Of a stretch of 64,000 nucleotides of DNA, positions 47,389-56,268 are shown piece after piece. The DNA is from Neobacillus mesonae (GTDB lineage Bacteria > Bacillota > Bacilli > Bacillales > Cytobacillaceae). Position numbers and translations under genes: made by a program. The stretch lies in the NCBI RefSeq assembly GCF_023715155.1, contig NZ_JAMBNQ010000001.1, forward strand, positions 1 to 64,000. Direction: 5' to 3'. Under the pieces are notes generated by a model. That model searched no databases, was not told the DNA's origin, and saw only the letters and a program-made list of their open reading frames with translations. Position 1 is the stretch's first letter; each line of letters opens with the position of its first letter.

Positions 47389-48193
47389 ACAAAAGATAAC
47401 TGCTGCACCCGAAAACAAGGACGCCATAGTCAGTTTGTTATTTCAGCTGGCAGATGATGACTTTCTTTATTCTTTCAGAGGATCTGAATGGCTTGGATTA
47501 GCCCCGCATATTGAAGAGGATGTTGCATCTTCCTCCATCAGTCAAGACAGTATGGGGCATGCGGCGATGTACTACCAGCTATTAGAGGAATTAGGTTTGG
47601 GAAATGCTGATGCATTAGCACACCTACGCCCGGCAAATAAACGAAAGAATTGTACTTTAGTAGAAAGACCGAATGGTGAAGGCTGCTACATGGAAGTTCC
47701 AAAATATGATTGGGCTTATGCAGTTGTTCGGAATTATTTCTATACAGTGGCAAAGAAAATTAAAATTGAATCATTGAAAAATTGTTCCTATGACCCATTA
47801 GCTCAAGTTGCAGTCAAAGTAAATATCGAATTATATTACCATCTGCTGCATTGGAAAACATGGTTTGTGCAGCTATTAAGTTCTACAGAAGAAGCGAAAC
47901 AAAGAATGCAGGGAGCAATTGACCAAGTCATGAAGGATTTCGGAGATGTGTTCTCTTTGGGAACAGATGGAGAAAATATTGTGGGATTAGGCTTGATTGA
48001 GGATGAAAATGTTCTCCTTCAAAGATGGATTGATCAGATGCAGACGGTTTTTGAATCTATTAATTTATCTATTCCTGATATTCCATCCGCTCCAGCATTA
48101 AATGGTCGTAATTTTGAACACACAGAAGATTTAGATTCAGCAATTGCAACACTTTCGGAGGTTTACCGTTTAGATACAGCGGCAGCTTGGTAA
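47381..48193 (+). CDS. paaC: 1,2-phenylacetyl-CoA epoxidase subunit PaaC
   Basis: Structural ferritin-like partner of PaaA, 270 residues, stabilising the catalytic subunit. Helical bundle motifs include ADDDFLYSFRGSEWLGLAP, SISQDSMGHAAMYYQLLEEL and VNIELYYHLLHWKTWF. I chose the ATG at 47381 (GGAGGTAACAA upstream), within the end of paaB; the ORF continues back to 47342 inside paaB. Confidence 0.95.
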   Translation: MTEQKITAAPENKDAIVSLLFQLADDDFLYSFRGSEWLGLAPHIEEDVASSSISQDSMGHAAMYYQLLEELGLGNADALAHLRPANKRKNCTLVERPNGEGCYMEVPKYDWAYAVVRNYFYTVAKKIKIESLKNCSYDPLAQVAVKVNIELYYHLLHWKTWFVQLLSSTEEAKQRMQGAIDQVMKDFGDVFSLGTDGENIVGLGLIEDENVLLQRWIDQMQTVFESINLSIPDIPSAPALNGRNFEHTEDLDSAIATLSEVYRLDTAAAW

Positions 48194-48222
48194 AATCATA
48201 TTCACATAAAAGGGGTGTACTC

Positions 48223-48723
48223 ATGCAAATGGTTTTAAATTCACTGGAAAAAACAGTATTAGAGGTTTTAGAAGAAGTTCATGACCCCGAAATTAACACA
48301 GTGAGTATTATCGACCTAGGTATGGTAGAGGAGGTAAGCGTCCATGGCGGTGTTGTGGATATTAAAATTCTTCCAACCTTCTTAGGCTGCCCGGCACTTG
48401 AACTAATAAAAGAGAATATTAAAAAGGCAGTTCAATCCATTGAAGAGGTTCAAGAGGTTAAGGTTGAATTTATTAACCATCCGCCCTGGACATCCGATCG
48501 AATATCTGAAAAAGGAAGAAAAGGACTAAAGGCATTCGGAATAGCTCCGCCGCCCCGCCTAATGGATAGTGATGGTTCCTGGCATGTGGATTGCCCGTTC
48601 TGCGGTTCAACTTATGTAACAATGGACAACATTTTTGGACCGACAGCATGCAGAAGCATTTTATATTGTAAAAATTGCAAAAATCCTTTTGAGGCAATGA
48701 AACCAATTTCTACTTTAATGTAA
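48223..48723 (+). CDS. paaD: Phenylacetate pathway iron-sulfur assembly protein PaaD
   Basis: A 166-residue MIP18/DUF59 protein thought to help mature the metal centres of the epoxidase. The DUF59 core VLEEVHDPEINTVSIIDLGM is near residue 13, with FLGCPALELI near 51. A C-terminal zinc ribbon has C-P-F-C and C-K-N-C (about 127-158). AAAAGGGG precedes the ATG at 48223. The usual next gene, paaE (flavin/ferredoxin reductase), is missing here. Confidence 0.93.
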   Translation: MQMVLNSLEKTVLEVLEEVHDPEINTVSIIDLGMVEEVSVHGGVVDIKILPTFLGCPALELIKENIKKAVQSIEEVQEVKVEFINHPPWTSDRISEKGRKGLKAFGIAPPPRLMDSDGSWHVDCPFCGSTYVTMDNIFGPTACRSILYCKNCKNPFEAMKPISTLM

Positions 48724-48726
48724 ATT

Positions 48727-48790
48727 AGAGAAGCGTAAGCACTCTGGCCATACGCAGCTGGAGTGCTGGAGCTGGACATAAAAATAGGCA
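48727..48790. repeat. Short dispersed intergenic repeat
   Basis: GAAGCGTAAGCACTCTGG...CAGCTGGAGTGCTGGAGCTGGACAT, with CACTC/GAGTG complementarity. It resembles the element in front of trhP2 (AAGCGTAAGC) and other Bacillaceae intergenic repeats. Confidence 0.45.
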
Positions 48791-48802
48791 GGAGGAAGAA
48801 GC

Positions 48803-49108
48803 ATGGCAAAATTAGTAGCTTTATATAAACAACCTGAGGACAAGGCAGCTTTTGATGAACATTATTACAATGTGCATGTGCCTGTTACTGAAAAGATCCC
48901 TGGATTACGTGAAATGAAGGTAACGAAATTTACAAGTACACCAATGGGTGGAGAACCTCCTTATTATTTAATGTGTGAAATGCGGTACGACAGTATGGAA
49001 GACCTGCAAAACGGTATGCGTTCCGAAGAAGGAAAGGCATCTGGAAAAGATTTAATGAAATTTGCCGGCAAACTTGTTACGTTGGTTATCGGGGAAGACG
49101 ATGAATGA
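48803..49108 (+). CDS. EthD-domain protein of the paa cluster
   Basis: A 101-residue dimeric alpha-beta barrel protein of the EthD family: AKLVALYKQPEDKAAFDEHY at the start, HVPVTEKIPGLREMKVTKF near 30, and a C-terminal KFAGKLVTLVIGE. Related proteins act as small oxygenases, isomerases or accessory factors. GCAGGAGGAAG precedes the ATG. Its stop overlaps the next start, so it belongs to the operon; its task there is unknown. The missing PaaE does not resemble it. Confidence 0.85.
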   Translation: MAKLVALYKQPEDKAAFDEHYYNVHVPVTEKIPGLREMKVTKFTSTPMGGEPPYYLMCEMRYDSMEDLQNGMRSEEGKASGKDLMKFAGKLVTLVIGEDDE

Positions 49109-49881
49109 AAACATATGAATTTATTGAGGCCTCATTCAAAGATGGTATCGCGTTAATTGAGTTAAATAGACCCGCCCAATATAATGCATTGAATCGCAGA
49201 ATGGTTGGGGAAATCGTTGATGCCGCGGAATCCTTTGATAGAAATGAAGAGGTGCGCGTCATTGTTTTGACAGGTAAAGGCCGTGCTTTTTCAGCCGGGG
49301 CTGATATAGATGAGATGGCTGAAGACGATCCTGTCCGGATGGAGCTGCTAAATCAATTCGCCGATTGGGACCGCCTGTCATACATCAAAAAGCCAATAAT
49401 TGGTGCAGTAAAAGGGTTCGTATTTGGCGGGGGATTTGAACTAGCATTAAACTGTGATTTACTTATTGCTGCCAGCGGTACGGAATTCTCGTTTCCTGAA
49501 GTGAACCTGGGAGTTATGCCTGGAGCGGGCGGTACACAGCGGTTAACCAAAATTGTCGGCAGAACCAAAGCACTGGAATGGTTATGGAGCGGTGCCAGAA
49601 TACCAGCCGAAACAGCCATTCAGCATGGTTTAATTAATAGGATTGTATCCCCTGAGCTTTTAATGGAAGAAACTTTAAGAACTGCTCAGCACATTGCCCG
49701 TCAAGCACCGCTTTCCATTCGTTTAATTAAAGATGCGGTAAATAAAGCAGTCGATTATTCACTTTACGAAGGGATGCAATATGAACGGAAAAACTTCTAT
49801 TTATTGTTCGCATCTGAAGATCAAAAAGAAGGAATGACTGCATTTATGGAAAAACGGAAGCCGGACTTTAAAGGGAGATAA
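49105..49881 (+). CDS. paaF: Enoyl-CoA hydratase, PaaF-like
   Basis: Crotonase, 258 residues. The oxyanion segment GKGRAFSAGADIDEM is near residue 60, and both catalytic glutamates are present (GGGFELALNCD and FPEVNLGVMPGAGG). This fits hydration of 2,3-dehydroadipyl-CoA in the lower pathway. The start overlaps the EthD-like gene (ATGA). The two neighbouring crotonases differ in active site, which supports different steps. Confidence 0.85.
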   Translation: MKTYEFIEASFKDGIALIELNRPAQYNALNRRMVGEIVDAAESFDRNEEVRVIVLTGKGRAFSAGADIDEMAEDDPVRMELLNQFADWDRLSYIKKPIIGAVKGFVFGGGFELALNCDLLIAASGTEFSFPEVNLGVMPGAGGTQRLTKIVGRTKALEWLWSGARIPAETAIQHGLINRIVSPELLMEETLRTAQHIARQAPLSIRLIKDAVNKAVDYSLYEGMQYERKNFYLLFASEDQKEGMTAFMEKRKPDFKGR

Positions 49882-49885
49882 ACAA

Positions 49886-50659
49886 ATGTATGAAACAATA
49901 ACATATTCAATTCAGAATGGTGCTGCTTGGATTACACTGAACAGGCCCGATACTCTAAATGCTTTTGTTTCCCAAATGAACAAAGAAATGACTCATGCAA
50001 TGAAAGCAGCTGCCTCTTCGGAAGAGGTGCGGGTAATCGTGATTACGGGGGCAGGAAGAGGCTTTTGTTCAGGTCAGGACTTGTCTGAAGTAGATGAAAA
50101 TATGGATCATGGAGAAGTTTTAAGGAAGTTTTATGGACCCATGGTAAAGCAAATTTATAAGTGTGAAAAGCCAATAATCGCTGCTGTCAATGGGGTAGCA
50201 GCGGGGGCTGGTTTTAGTCTTGCACTGGCTTGTGATTTTCGCCTAATGTCAGACCGCGCAAGTTTTCTTAATGCATTCGTACATGTCGGGTTAATTCCTG
50301 ATTCAGGAAACAGTTATTTTCTAACTAGATTGGTAGGGGAAGCAAAAGCCCTGGAAATATCAGTATTAGGTGAGAAAATACCTGCAAATCAAGCGCTTTC
50401 GCTGGGGTTGGCAACTAAGGTGTTCCCAGCTGATGACTTTCAGATGGCAGTGCAGCAATTTGCTGACCGGATTGCTGCACTGCCAACAAAAGCAGTTGGT
50501 TTAATAAAACGGACAATTAAAGCATCAGATCATCTGTCTTTTAATGATTATTTAGAAGAAGAGGCCCAAGGGCAGAGAATTGCAGGATTAACAAAAGACC
50601 ACCGGGAAGGTGTGCAAGCATTTTTGGAAAAAAGAAAGCCATTATTCTTGGGAAAATAA
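49886..50659 (+). CDS. paaG: 1,2-epoxyphenylacetyl-CoA isomerase, PaaG-like
   Basis: Crotonase, 257 residues. The first catalytic Glu is replaced (GAGFSLALACDF), and the second site reads VGLIPDSGNSYFL, with the Asp that marks the isomerase PaaG. GAGRGFCSGQDLSEVDE supplies the oxyanion hole. It would turn the ring epoxide into the oxepin-CoA. AAAGGGAGATAAAC precedes the start, 4 nt after paaF. Confidence 0.87.
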   Translation: MYETITYSIQNGAAWITLNRPDTLNAFVSQMNKEMTHAMKAAASSEEVRVIVITGAGRGFCSGQDLSEVDENMDHGEVLRKFYGPMVKQIYKCEKPIIAAVNGVAAGAGFSLALACDFRLMSDRASFLNAFVHVGLIPDSGNSYFLTRLVGEAKALEISVLGEKIPANQALSLGLATKVFPADDFQMAVQQFADRIAALPTKAVGLIKRTIKASDHLSFNDYLEEEAQGQRIAGLTKDHREGVQAFLEKRKPLFLGK

Positions 50660-50673
50660 AAGGAGGCAATAAT

Positions 50674-52182
50674 ATGACTACAATACAAGCTGAAACAGTT
50701 TCATTAAAAAGAGACTATTATCATTTAATCATTAATGGTGAAAAGGTAGAAAGCTCAAATGGTCAAATCATTAAAACATATAATCCAGCAACGGGTGAGC
50801 TGCTAGCCCAAGTAGCCAAAGCATCACAAGAAGATGCTGAAAAAGCGGTGCTTGCTGCACGTGAAGCATTCGATCATGGGAAATGGCGTAAATATCCGGT
50901 AGGCCGCAGATCACAAGTTTTAAATAAAATTGCAGCTATTATGCGTTCCCGCTTTAATGAAATTGTCGAATTAGAAATTTTGGATACTGGAAAATCATTG
51001 GCCGCAGCTCAAGGTCAAGTAACGCAGGCAATTGAAGACTTTGAATTTTATGCAGGTGCAATTGTCGGTCACCGTGGAGTGGTGAACAATATGCCTGGTC
51101 AGTTCCACAATTACACGGAGAAAGAGCCTGTAGGTGTTTGCGCACAAATCATTCCATGGAATTACCCGCTTATGATGGCCGCTTGGAAGATTGCTCCAGC
51201 AATAGCTGTCGGCTGTTCCGTTATTGTAAAACCAGCTAGTTTAACACCGCTTACTGCAATTATTTTAGGTGAAATTTGTTTAGAAGCAGGCGTTCCTGCA
51301 GGTGTGGTTAATATTGTTCCTGGTTCAGGTTCAGAGGTTGGAAATTATCTTGTTGAACATCCAAAAGTAGACAAAGTTGCTTTCACTGGTTCTACACCAA
51401 TTGGTAAGGATATCATGAAAAAAGCATCTGATACACTTAAGCGCGTAACACTTGAACTTGGCGGCAAGTCTCCGAATCTAGTATTTGAAGATGCTGATAT
51501 TGACGCAGCAGTTGATGGTTCGCTATTTGGTATTTTCTATAATTCTGGTCAATCATGTGAAGCACGTTCACGTTTATATGTCCATGAAGATATTTATGAT
51601 GAGTTTGTTACTAAGTTTGTTGAAAAGACGAAAAAGCTTGTACTGGGCAACCCACTAGATAAAGGAACACATGTTGGGGCAATTATCGATCAAGGTCAAC
51701 TGGATGTTATTGATGGTTACGTAAAATCAGCTATTAATGAAGGGGCAACCATATTAGCTGGTGGAAAGGCTGCTAAAGTAGAAGGATATGAAGGCGGATT
51801 TTGGTACGAGCCTACTGTCATTGCGGATGTTGACCATAATATGACTGTGGTAAAAGAGGAAATCTTTGGTCCGGTAGTTGTAGTTATGAAGTTTAAGGAT
51901 GAAAAGGAAGCTATTCGCCTTGCGAATGATACAGAATTTGGCTTAGGTTCAGCGGTTTGGTCTAAGGATGGTGCCCGTGCAACTCGTGTTGCCAACCAAA
52001 TCCAAGCAGGAATTGTCATGGTGAACTGCCCATTCTCTGCCTTCCCAGGCACCCCATTCGGCGGTTACAAGCAGTCAGGTTTTGGCCGTGAACTTTGTAT
52101 CGAAACACTTGATCTTTATACAGAAACTAAGAGTATTATATCTTACTATGGAAGTCGTCCATTAAATCCACTAGGAGTTTAA
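50674..52182 (+). CDS. Aldehyde dehydrogenase of the paa cluster
   Basis: A 502-residue NAD(P)-dependent aldehyde dehydrogenase. PWNYPLMMAAWKIAPAIAVG is near residue 163, FTGSTPIGKDI near 237, the catalytic Glu in VTLELGGKSPN near 260 and the catalytic Cys in YNSGQSCEARSRL near 295. It probably oxidises the ring-opened 3-oxo-5,6-dehydrosuberyl-CoA semialdehyde. It corresponds only to the dehydrogenase half of E. coli PaaZ: the C-terminal MaoC hydratase domain is absent. AAAGGAGGC precedes the ATG. Betaine-aldehyde dehydrogenase is a possible but contextually poor label. Confidence 0.87.
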   Translation: MTTIQAETVSLKRDYYHLIINGEKVESSNGQIIKTYNPATGELLAQVAKASQEDAEKAVLAAREAFDHGKWRKYPVGRRSQVLNKIAAIMRSRFNEIVELEILDTGKSLAAAQGQVTQAIEDFEFYAGAIVGHRGVVNNMPGQFHNYTEKEPVGVCAQIIPWNYPLMMAAWKIAPAIAVGCSVIVKPASLTPLTAIILGEICLEAGVPAGVVNIVPGSGSEVGNYLVEHPKVDKVAFTGSTPIGKDIMKKASDTLKRVTLELGGKSPNLVFEDADIDAAVDGSLFGIFYNSGQSCEARSRLYVHEDIYDEFVTKFVEKTKKLVLGNPLDKGTHVGAIIDQGQLDVIDGYVKSAINEGATILAGGKAAKVEGYEGGFWYEPTVIADVDHNMTVVKEEIFGPVVVVMKFKDEKEAIRLANDTEFGLGSAVWSKDGARATRVANQIQAGIVMVNCPFSAFPGTPFGGYKQSGFGRELCIETLDLYTETKSIISYYGSRPLNPLGV

Positions 52183-52190
52183 AATTGATA

Positions 52191-52230
52191 TGTACGAATG
52201 AGACTAGGCTTTCTCATTCGTACTTCTTTA
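52191..52230 (+). terminator. Hairpin after the aldehyde dehydrogenase gene
   Basis: Perfect 12-bp stem GTACGAATGAGA/TCTCATTCGTAC with an 8-nt loop, followed by TTCTTTATA. It may terminate partly or shield the mRNA inside the cluster. Confidence 0.7.
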
Positions 52231-52253
52231 TATAGGAGAAGGAGGGAGCTGCA

Positions 52254-53123
52254 ATGCAAACAATAGTTGTCGTTGGTTCTGGCGTTATGGGCCGGGGAAT
52301 TGCTTATGTAAGTGCAATCGGCGGATTTAAGGTATCACTGGTTGATGTTAATGAAAAAGCTTTAGAAAGTGCGAGAAACGAAATTAATACAATTTTTTCT
52401 AAAGGGCTTCAAAGAGGGAAAATAACTCCTGAGCAGGAACAGCAGGCAAAAGCAAATCTCAACTTTGAACATGATCTTCCGGCGGCTTGTCAATCAGCAG
52501 ATCTGATTATCGAAGCTGTTCCAGAAAAGGCTGAAATTAAAAAGCAAGTTTTTGAAACAATAGAGCAGTATGCACCTGAACACTGTCTTTTTGCGACCAA
52601 TACGTCAACGATGAGTCCAACAGAAATTGCTTCTTATGGAAAACGGGCTGATCGTACCATTGCTATGCACTTCTTTAATCCAGTGCACAAAATGCCGCTT
52701 GTCGAAATCGTACGCGGATTGGAAACAAGTGATGAAACGGCAGAAACCATTAAAAACGCCGCCCAGAAAATGGGAAAAGAAACAGTAGTTATTAATGAAT
52801 TCCCAGGTTTTGTGACAAGCCGAATCAGTTGTTTAGTTGGTAATGAAGCTTTCTATATGCTTCAGGAAGGTCTTGGTACACCTGAAGATATTGATAAAGC
52901 AATTAAACTGGGGCTTAATTTCCCTATGGGTCCGTTCGAACTTGTCGATCTTGTTGGACTAGATGCCCGTTTAAATAATTTACGTTATTTACATGAAAAA
53001 TTAGGAGAAAAATACCGCCCTGCACCATTATTAGAGCAATATGTCAGGGCAGGAAGATTGGGCAGGAAAACAGGTAAGGGCGTTTATGACTATACCAAGA
53101 AAGAAGAGCTGGTGAAAAAATGA
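52254..53123 (+). CDS. paaH: 3-hydroxyacyl-CoA dehydrogenase PaaH
   Basis: NAD-dependent oxidation of 3-hydroxyadipyl-CoA to 3-oxoadipyl-CoA; 289 residues. The N-terminal Rossmann motif is VVGSGVMGRGIAYVSAIGGF; NTSTMSPTEIAS and MHFFNPVHKMPLVEIVRG follow, with the catalytic His. The C-terminal helical domain has NFPMGPFELVDLVGLD. This is the 3-hydroxybutyryl-CoA dehydrogenase family, and substrate is assigned from the cluster. GGAGAAGGAGGGAG precedes the ATG; the stop overlaps paaJ. Confidence 0.92.
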   Translation: MQTIVVVGSGVMGRGIAYVSAIGGFKVSLVDVNEKALESARNEINTIFSKGLQRGKITPEQEQQAKANLNFEHDLPAACQSADLIIEAVPEKAEIKKQVFETIEQYAPEHCLFATNTSTMSPTEIASYGKRADRTIAMHFFNPVHKMPLVEIVRGLETSDETAETIKNAAQKMGKETVVINEFPGFVTSRISCLVGNEAFYMLQEGLGTPEDIDKAIKLGLNFPMGPFELVDLVGLDARLNNLRYLHEKLGEKYRPAPLLEQYVRAGRLGRKTGKGVYDYTKKEELVKK

Positions 53124-54325
53124 AAGAAGTTGTCATTGTAGATGCTGTTAGAACACCGTTTGGAAGATATAAAGGGGCATTAAAAAGTGTTCGGCCGGAT
53201 GATTTAGGTGCTATTGTCATAAAAGCTCTATTAGACAGAAACCCTAACCTGCCCCCAGATCAAATTGAAGATGTTGTTTTAGGCAATGCCAACCAAGCAG
53301 GAGAGGACAATCGAAATGTAGCAAGAATGGCCGCTTTGCTTGCTGGGCTGCCTATATCTGTTGGGGGTACAACCATTAATAGATTATGCGGATCCGGCCT
53401 TGATGCTGTCATTTATGCATCAAGGGCAATTGCTATTGGCGAAGGAGATATTTACATTGCCGGTGGAACGGAAAGCATGACACGGGCGCCGCTTGTCATG
53501 GCGAAACCCGAAATTGATTTCCCTAGAGGATCAATGGAACTTCAGGATACAACCATTGGCTGGCGCTTTACTAATAAAAAATTAGAAGAGATGTATGGCT
53601 CAGAATCAATGCCGCAAACAGCGGAAAATGTTGCAAAACGTTATTCGATTTCACGAGAAGAGCAGGATGAATTTGCTTTCCAAAGTCAGATGAGGGCAAA
53701 AAAGGCAATGGAAAATGAACGTTTTGCCAATGAAATTGTTCCTGTCCGTTTTAAAGACCGAAAAGGAAATGAGGTAGTGGTGACGAAAGATGAGCACCCT
53801 CGGCCTGATACATCCTTGGAAAAGCTTGCTAAATTAAGACCTATTTTCGAAGGTGGCACGGTTACTGCTGGAAATGCTTCTGGGGTTAATGACGGGGCTT
53901 CAGCACTGCTGATAATGAGTGCCGAAAAAGCGAAGGAGCTTGGATTAAAACCGCTGGTCAAATATGTTGTCGGCGCAGTTGCAGGCCTTGAACCATCTGT
54001 GATGGGGCTTGGTCCGATTTATGCATCCAGAAAAGCACTGCAGAGGGCGAATTTAACGGTTGATCAAGTCGGGTTAATTGAATTAAATGAAGCCTTTGCC
54101 TCACAATCAATCGAATGTATCCGAGAGCTTGGGCTTAATCAGGAAAAAGTAAATGTGAACGGAGGGGCAATTGCCTTCGGACATCCGCTGGGTGCCAGCG
54201 GGGCGAGAATTTTAACGACGCTAATCTATGAAATGAAGAGACAAAATGTTCAATATGGACTTGCTACCATGTGTATTGGAGTGGGCCAAGGAATTGCAGC
54301 AATTATTGAAAATAGTGATAATTAA
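53120..54325 (+). CDS. paaJ: 3-oxoadipyl-CoA thiolase PaaJ
   Basis: Thiolase cleaving 3-oxoadipyl-CoA (and its dehydrosuberyl homologue) to acetyl-CoA and succinyl-CoA; 401 residues. The nucleophilic Cys is in [15 protein letters not shown] near 88, and the other active-site blocks are [17 protein letters not shown] near 353 and [10 protein letters not shown] near 383. The start overlaps the paaH stop (ATGA). The wider acetyl-CoA acyltransferase family cannot be excluded, but the context is clear. Confidence 0.92.
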   Translation: MKEVVIVDAVRTPFGRYKGALKSVRPDDLGAIVIKALLDRNPNLPPDQIEDVVLGNANQAGEDNRNVARMAALLAGLPISVGGTTINRLCGSGLDAVIYASRAIAIGEGDIYIAGGTESMTRAPLVMAKPEIDFPRGSMELQDTTIGWRFTNKKLEEMYGSESMPQTAENVAKRYSISREEQDEFAFQSQMRAKKAMENERFANEIVPVRFKDRKGNEVVVTKDEHPRPDTSLEKLAKLRPIFEGGTVTAGNASGVNDGASALLIMSAEKAKELGLKPLVKYVVGAVAGLEPSVMGLGPIYASRKALQRANLTVDQVGLIELNEAFASQSIECIRELGLNQEKVNVNGGAIAFGHPLGASGARILTTLIYEMKRQNVQYGLATMCIGVGQGIAAIIENSDN

Positions 54326-54329
54326 TTTT

Positions 54330-54367
54330 TAAAGCCCTAAATAGTCCGCTATTTAAGGGCTTTTTCA
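54330..54367 (+). terminator. Terminator after paaJ
   Basis: AAAGCCCT...AGGGCTTTTT with an inner AAATAG/CTATTT stem. Confidence 0.85.
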
Positions 54368-54395
54368 TAAAATACAACATCAATCAGCGAGGATA

Positions 54396-54415
54396 CCTGT
54401 CTGTGTTAAGACAGG
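54396..54415. other. Small hairpin upstream of the third crotonase
   Basis: CCTGTCT-GTGTTA-AGACAGG, located about 9 nt before the ribosome site TAGGAGATGATG. It could influence translation or be an operator. Confidence 0.35.
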
Positions 54416-54438
54416 GAAAATATAGGAGATGATGAATT

Positions 54439-55215
54439 GTGGCAAACGTTTTATTTCATGTTGAAAACCATATTGGCTATGTAACGGTGAACCGTCCGGA
54501 AGTACTTAATTGCTTTGACTATCAGACATTGTTTGAACTTCAAGAGATTGTAAATGATATTTCGTTAAATCCTAATGTACATGTTGTTATTTTTACCGGA
54601 GAAGGAGAAAAGGCATTTAGTGCTGGTGCTGATTTGAAGGAAAGAAAAACACTAAATGAAACAGAAGTTAGAAGAAATGTAAAAGCCATTCGTGATGTGT
54701 TTAACAGTATTTCCATGCTTCAGCAGCCGACGATTGCTGCTGTAAATGGCTATGCTCTTGGAGGCGGCTTTGAATGGCTGCTATCCTGCGACTTTGCAAT
54801 CGCTGCTAAGGGTGTTTCTATGGGACTGACAGAAACCAGCTGGGCAATTATTCCTGGAGCTGGCGGGACACAGCGTCTGCCGCGGTTAATTGGTGAAATG
54901 AAGGCCAAAGAGCTAATTTTTACAGCAAAAAAAATAACAGCTGAGGAAGCTTTGGATCTAGGAATAGTGCTTGAAGTGGTGCCTTATGAACGGCTGACGG
55001 AAGCCTGTCAGGAATTTGCGGCAAAAATGATGAAGAATGGACCTGTTGCGATTAAGCAGGCTAAATATGCTATTACAAGAGGGATTAACACGGATCTGCA
55101 AACAGGCCTTGAAATTGAAGCAAAAGCATATGAATTAACAATTCCTACGGAAGATCGTATCGAAGCATTGCAGGCATTCAGCGAGAAGAGAGCGCCTCAG
55201 TTTAAAGGGAAATAG
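54439..55215 (+). CDS. Third enoyl-CoA hydratase/isomerase of the paa cluster
   Basis: Crotonase, 258 residues. GEGEKAFSAGADLKERK near residue 54, GYALGGGFEWLLSCDF near 103 and GLTETSWAIIPGAGGTQRL near 130 give both glutamate positions, so it is hydratase-like. The start is GTG with ATAGGAGATGATG upstream. It lies between the paaJ terminator and the paaX promoter. Since no MaoC domain is present in the cluster, this protein is the best local candidate for oxepin-CoA ring hydrolysis (ECH-Aa type); that is inference. Confidence 0.8.
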   Translation: MANVLFHVENHIGYVTVNRPEVLNCFDYQTLFELQEIVNDISLNPNVHVVIFTGEGEKAFSAGADLKERKTLNETEVRRNVKAIRDVFNSISMLQQPTIAAVNGYALGGGFEWLLSCDFAIAAKGVSMGLTETSWAIIPGAGGTQRLPRLIGEMKAKELIFTAKKITAEEALDLGIVLEVVPYERLTEACQEFAAKMMKNGPVAIKQAKYAITRGINTDLQTGLEIEAKAYELTIPTEDRIEALQAFSEKRAPQFKGK

Positions 55216-55217
55216 CA

Positions 55218-55262
55218 TTGAATTTTCTAAAATCTTCGATATAATTAAAACGTTCGTATTAA
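55218..55262 (+). promoter_or_regulatory. paaX promoter with candidate auto-operator
   Basis: TTGAAT (55218-55223) and TATAAT (55240-55245), 16-bp spacer. AAAACGTTCGTATT follows immediately (AACGTT at 55249-55254), the same place as the AACGTT boxes at the paaA promoter. Confidence 0.6.
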
Positions 55263-55297
55263 AAATGTAATAGAAAAGTCAAATGGAGGTGAAGATT

Positions 55298-56179
55298 GTG
55301 GCTGAAAATACACGTTCAATGATTTTTACCATTTACGGCGACTATATTCACCACTATGGGGACAAAATTTGGATTGGCAGTTTGATTCGACTTTTAAAAG
55401 AATTTGGACATAATGCACAGGCTGTACGTGTCGCTGTTTCCCGGATGTATAAGCAGGGATGGCTTCAATCGGAAAAGAGAGAAAATCGCAGTTATTATTA
55501 TCTTTCAAAGCTGGGTGTAAGCCGTATTGAGGAAGCAGGAGGGCGGATTTTTAAATTAAACCCTAGTGAGTGGGATGGGAAATGGCGAATTCTAATGTAC
55601 ACCATTCCTGAAGAAAAAAGACATATTAGGGACGAATTAAGACAGGAATTATTGTGGAGCGGATTTGGAAGTTTTTCAAATGCATGCTGGATTTCACCGA
55701 ATAATTTAGAGAAGGAAATGAAGCTGCTCATAGAAAAATACGACATAAGCGAATATGTCGATTACTTTGTTTCAGAATATATTGGTCCAAAAGATAATCA
55801 AGCGCTCGTCGAGAAAAGCTGGCAGTTAGATCAAGTAGTAGAGAAATACGAAGAGTTTATTATTAAATACAGCAAACAGTTTATTGCAAACAGTGAAATT
55901 ATTGATCGTGGGGAAATGTCGGATGCAGAGTGTTTTGTCGAACGAACAAAGCTTGTCCACGAATACCGGAAATTTTTATTTATTGATCCTGGTCTGCCTA
56001 AAGAACTTTTACCGGAAAATTGGAATGGAACTCTTGCAGCTACTTTATTTAACCAATATTATCGGGTGCTTGCAGAACCCGCAAGCCGCTTCTTTGAAAG
56101 CATCTTTAAAGAAAACAATGATATTGCCAAAAAAGATGAATCCTATGATGCCCAATACCATCCATTTATGATTCAATAA
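55298..56179 (+). CDS. paaX: Phenylacetyl-CoA-responsive repressor PaaX
   Basis: A 293-residue regulator of the PaaX family. The N-terminal winged helix (FTIYGDYIHHYGDKIWIGSL, RVAVSRMYKQGWLQSEKREN) is followed by the central Cas2-like domain (KWRILMYTIPEEKRHIRDEL) and the C-terminal PaaX_C domain (EYRKFLFIDPGLPKELLPEN). PaaX represses paa promoters and is released by phenylacetyl-CoA. I prefer the GTG at 55298, 7 nt after GGAGGTGA; the ATG at 55283 overlaps that site. Confidence 0.92.
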   Translation: MAENTRSMIFTIYGDYIHHYGDKIWIGSLIRLLKEFGHNAQAVRVAVSRMYKQGWLQSEKRENRSYYYLSKLGVSRIEEAGGRIFKLNPSEWDGKWRILMYTIPEEKRHIRDELRQELLWSGFGSFSNACWISPNNLEKEMKLLIEKYDISEYVDYFVSEYIGPKDNQALVEKSWQLDQVVEKYEEFIIKYSKQFIANSEIIDRGEMSDAECFVERTKLVHEYRKFLFIDPGLPKELLPENWNGTLAATLFNQYYRVLAEPASRFFESIFKENNDIAKKDESYDAQYHPFMIQ

Positions 56180-56186
56180 TGATGAT

Positions 56187-56225
56187 GCAGCTTTTCTTAA
56201 TGAATTAAGAAGGGCTGCTTTTTGT
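56187..56225 (+). terminator. Terminator after paaX
   Basis: GCAGC...TTCTTAAT and ATTAAGAA...GCTGC, followed by TTTTT. Confidence 0.82.
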
Positions 56226-56268
56226 AAATGGAATTTGTACAAAGTGTTTTAGTATAGGGGGAAGTTTA

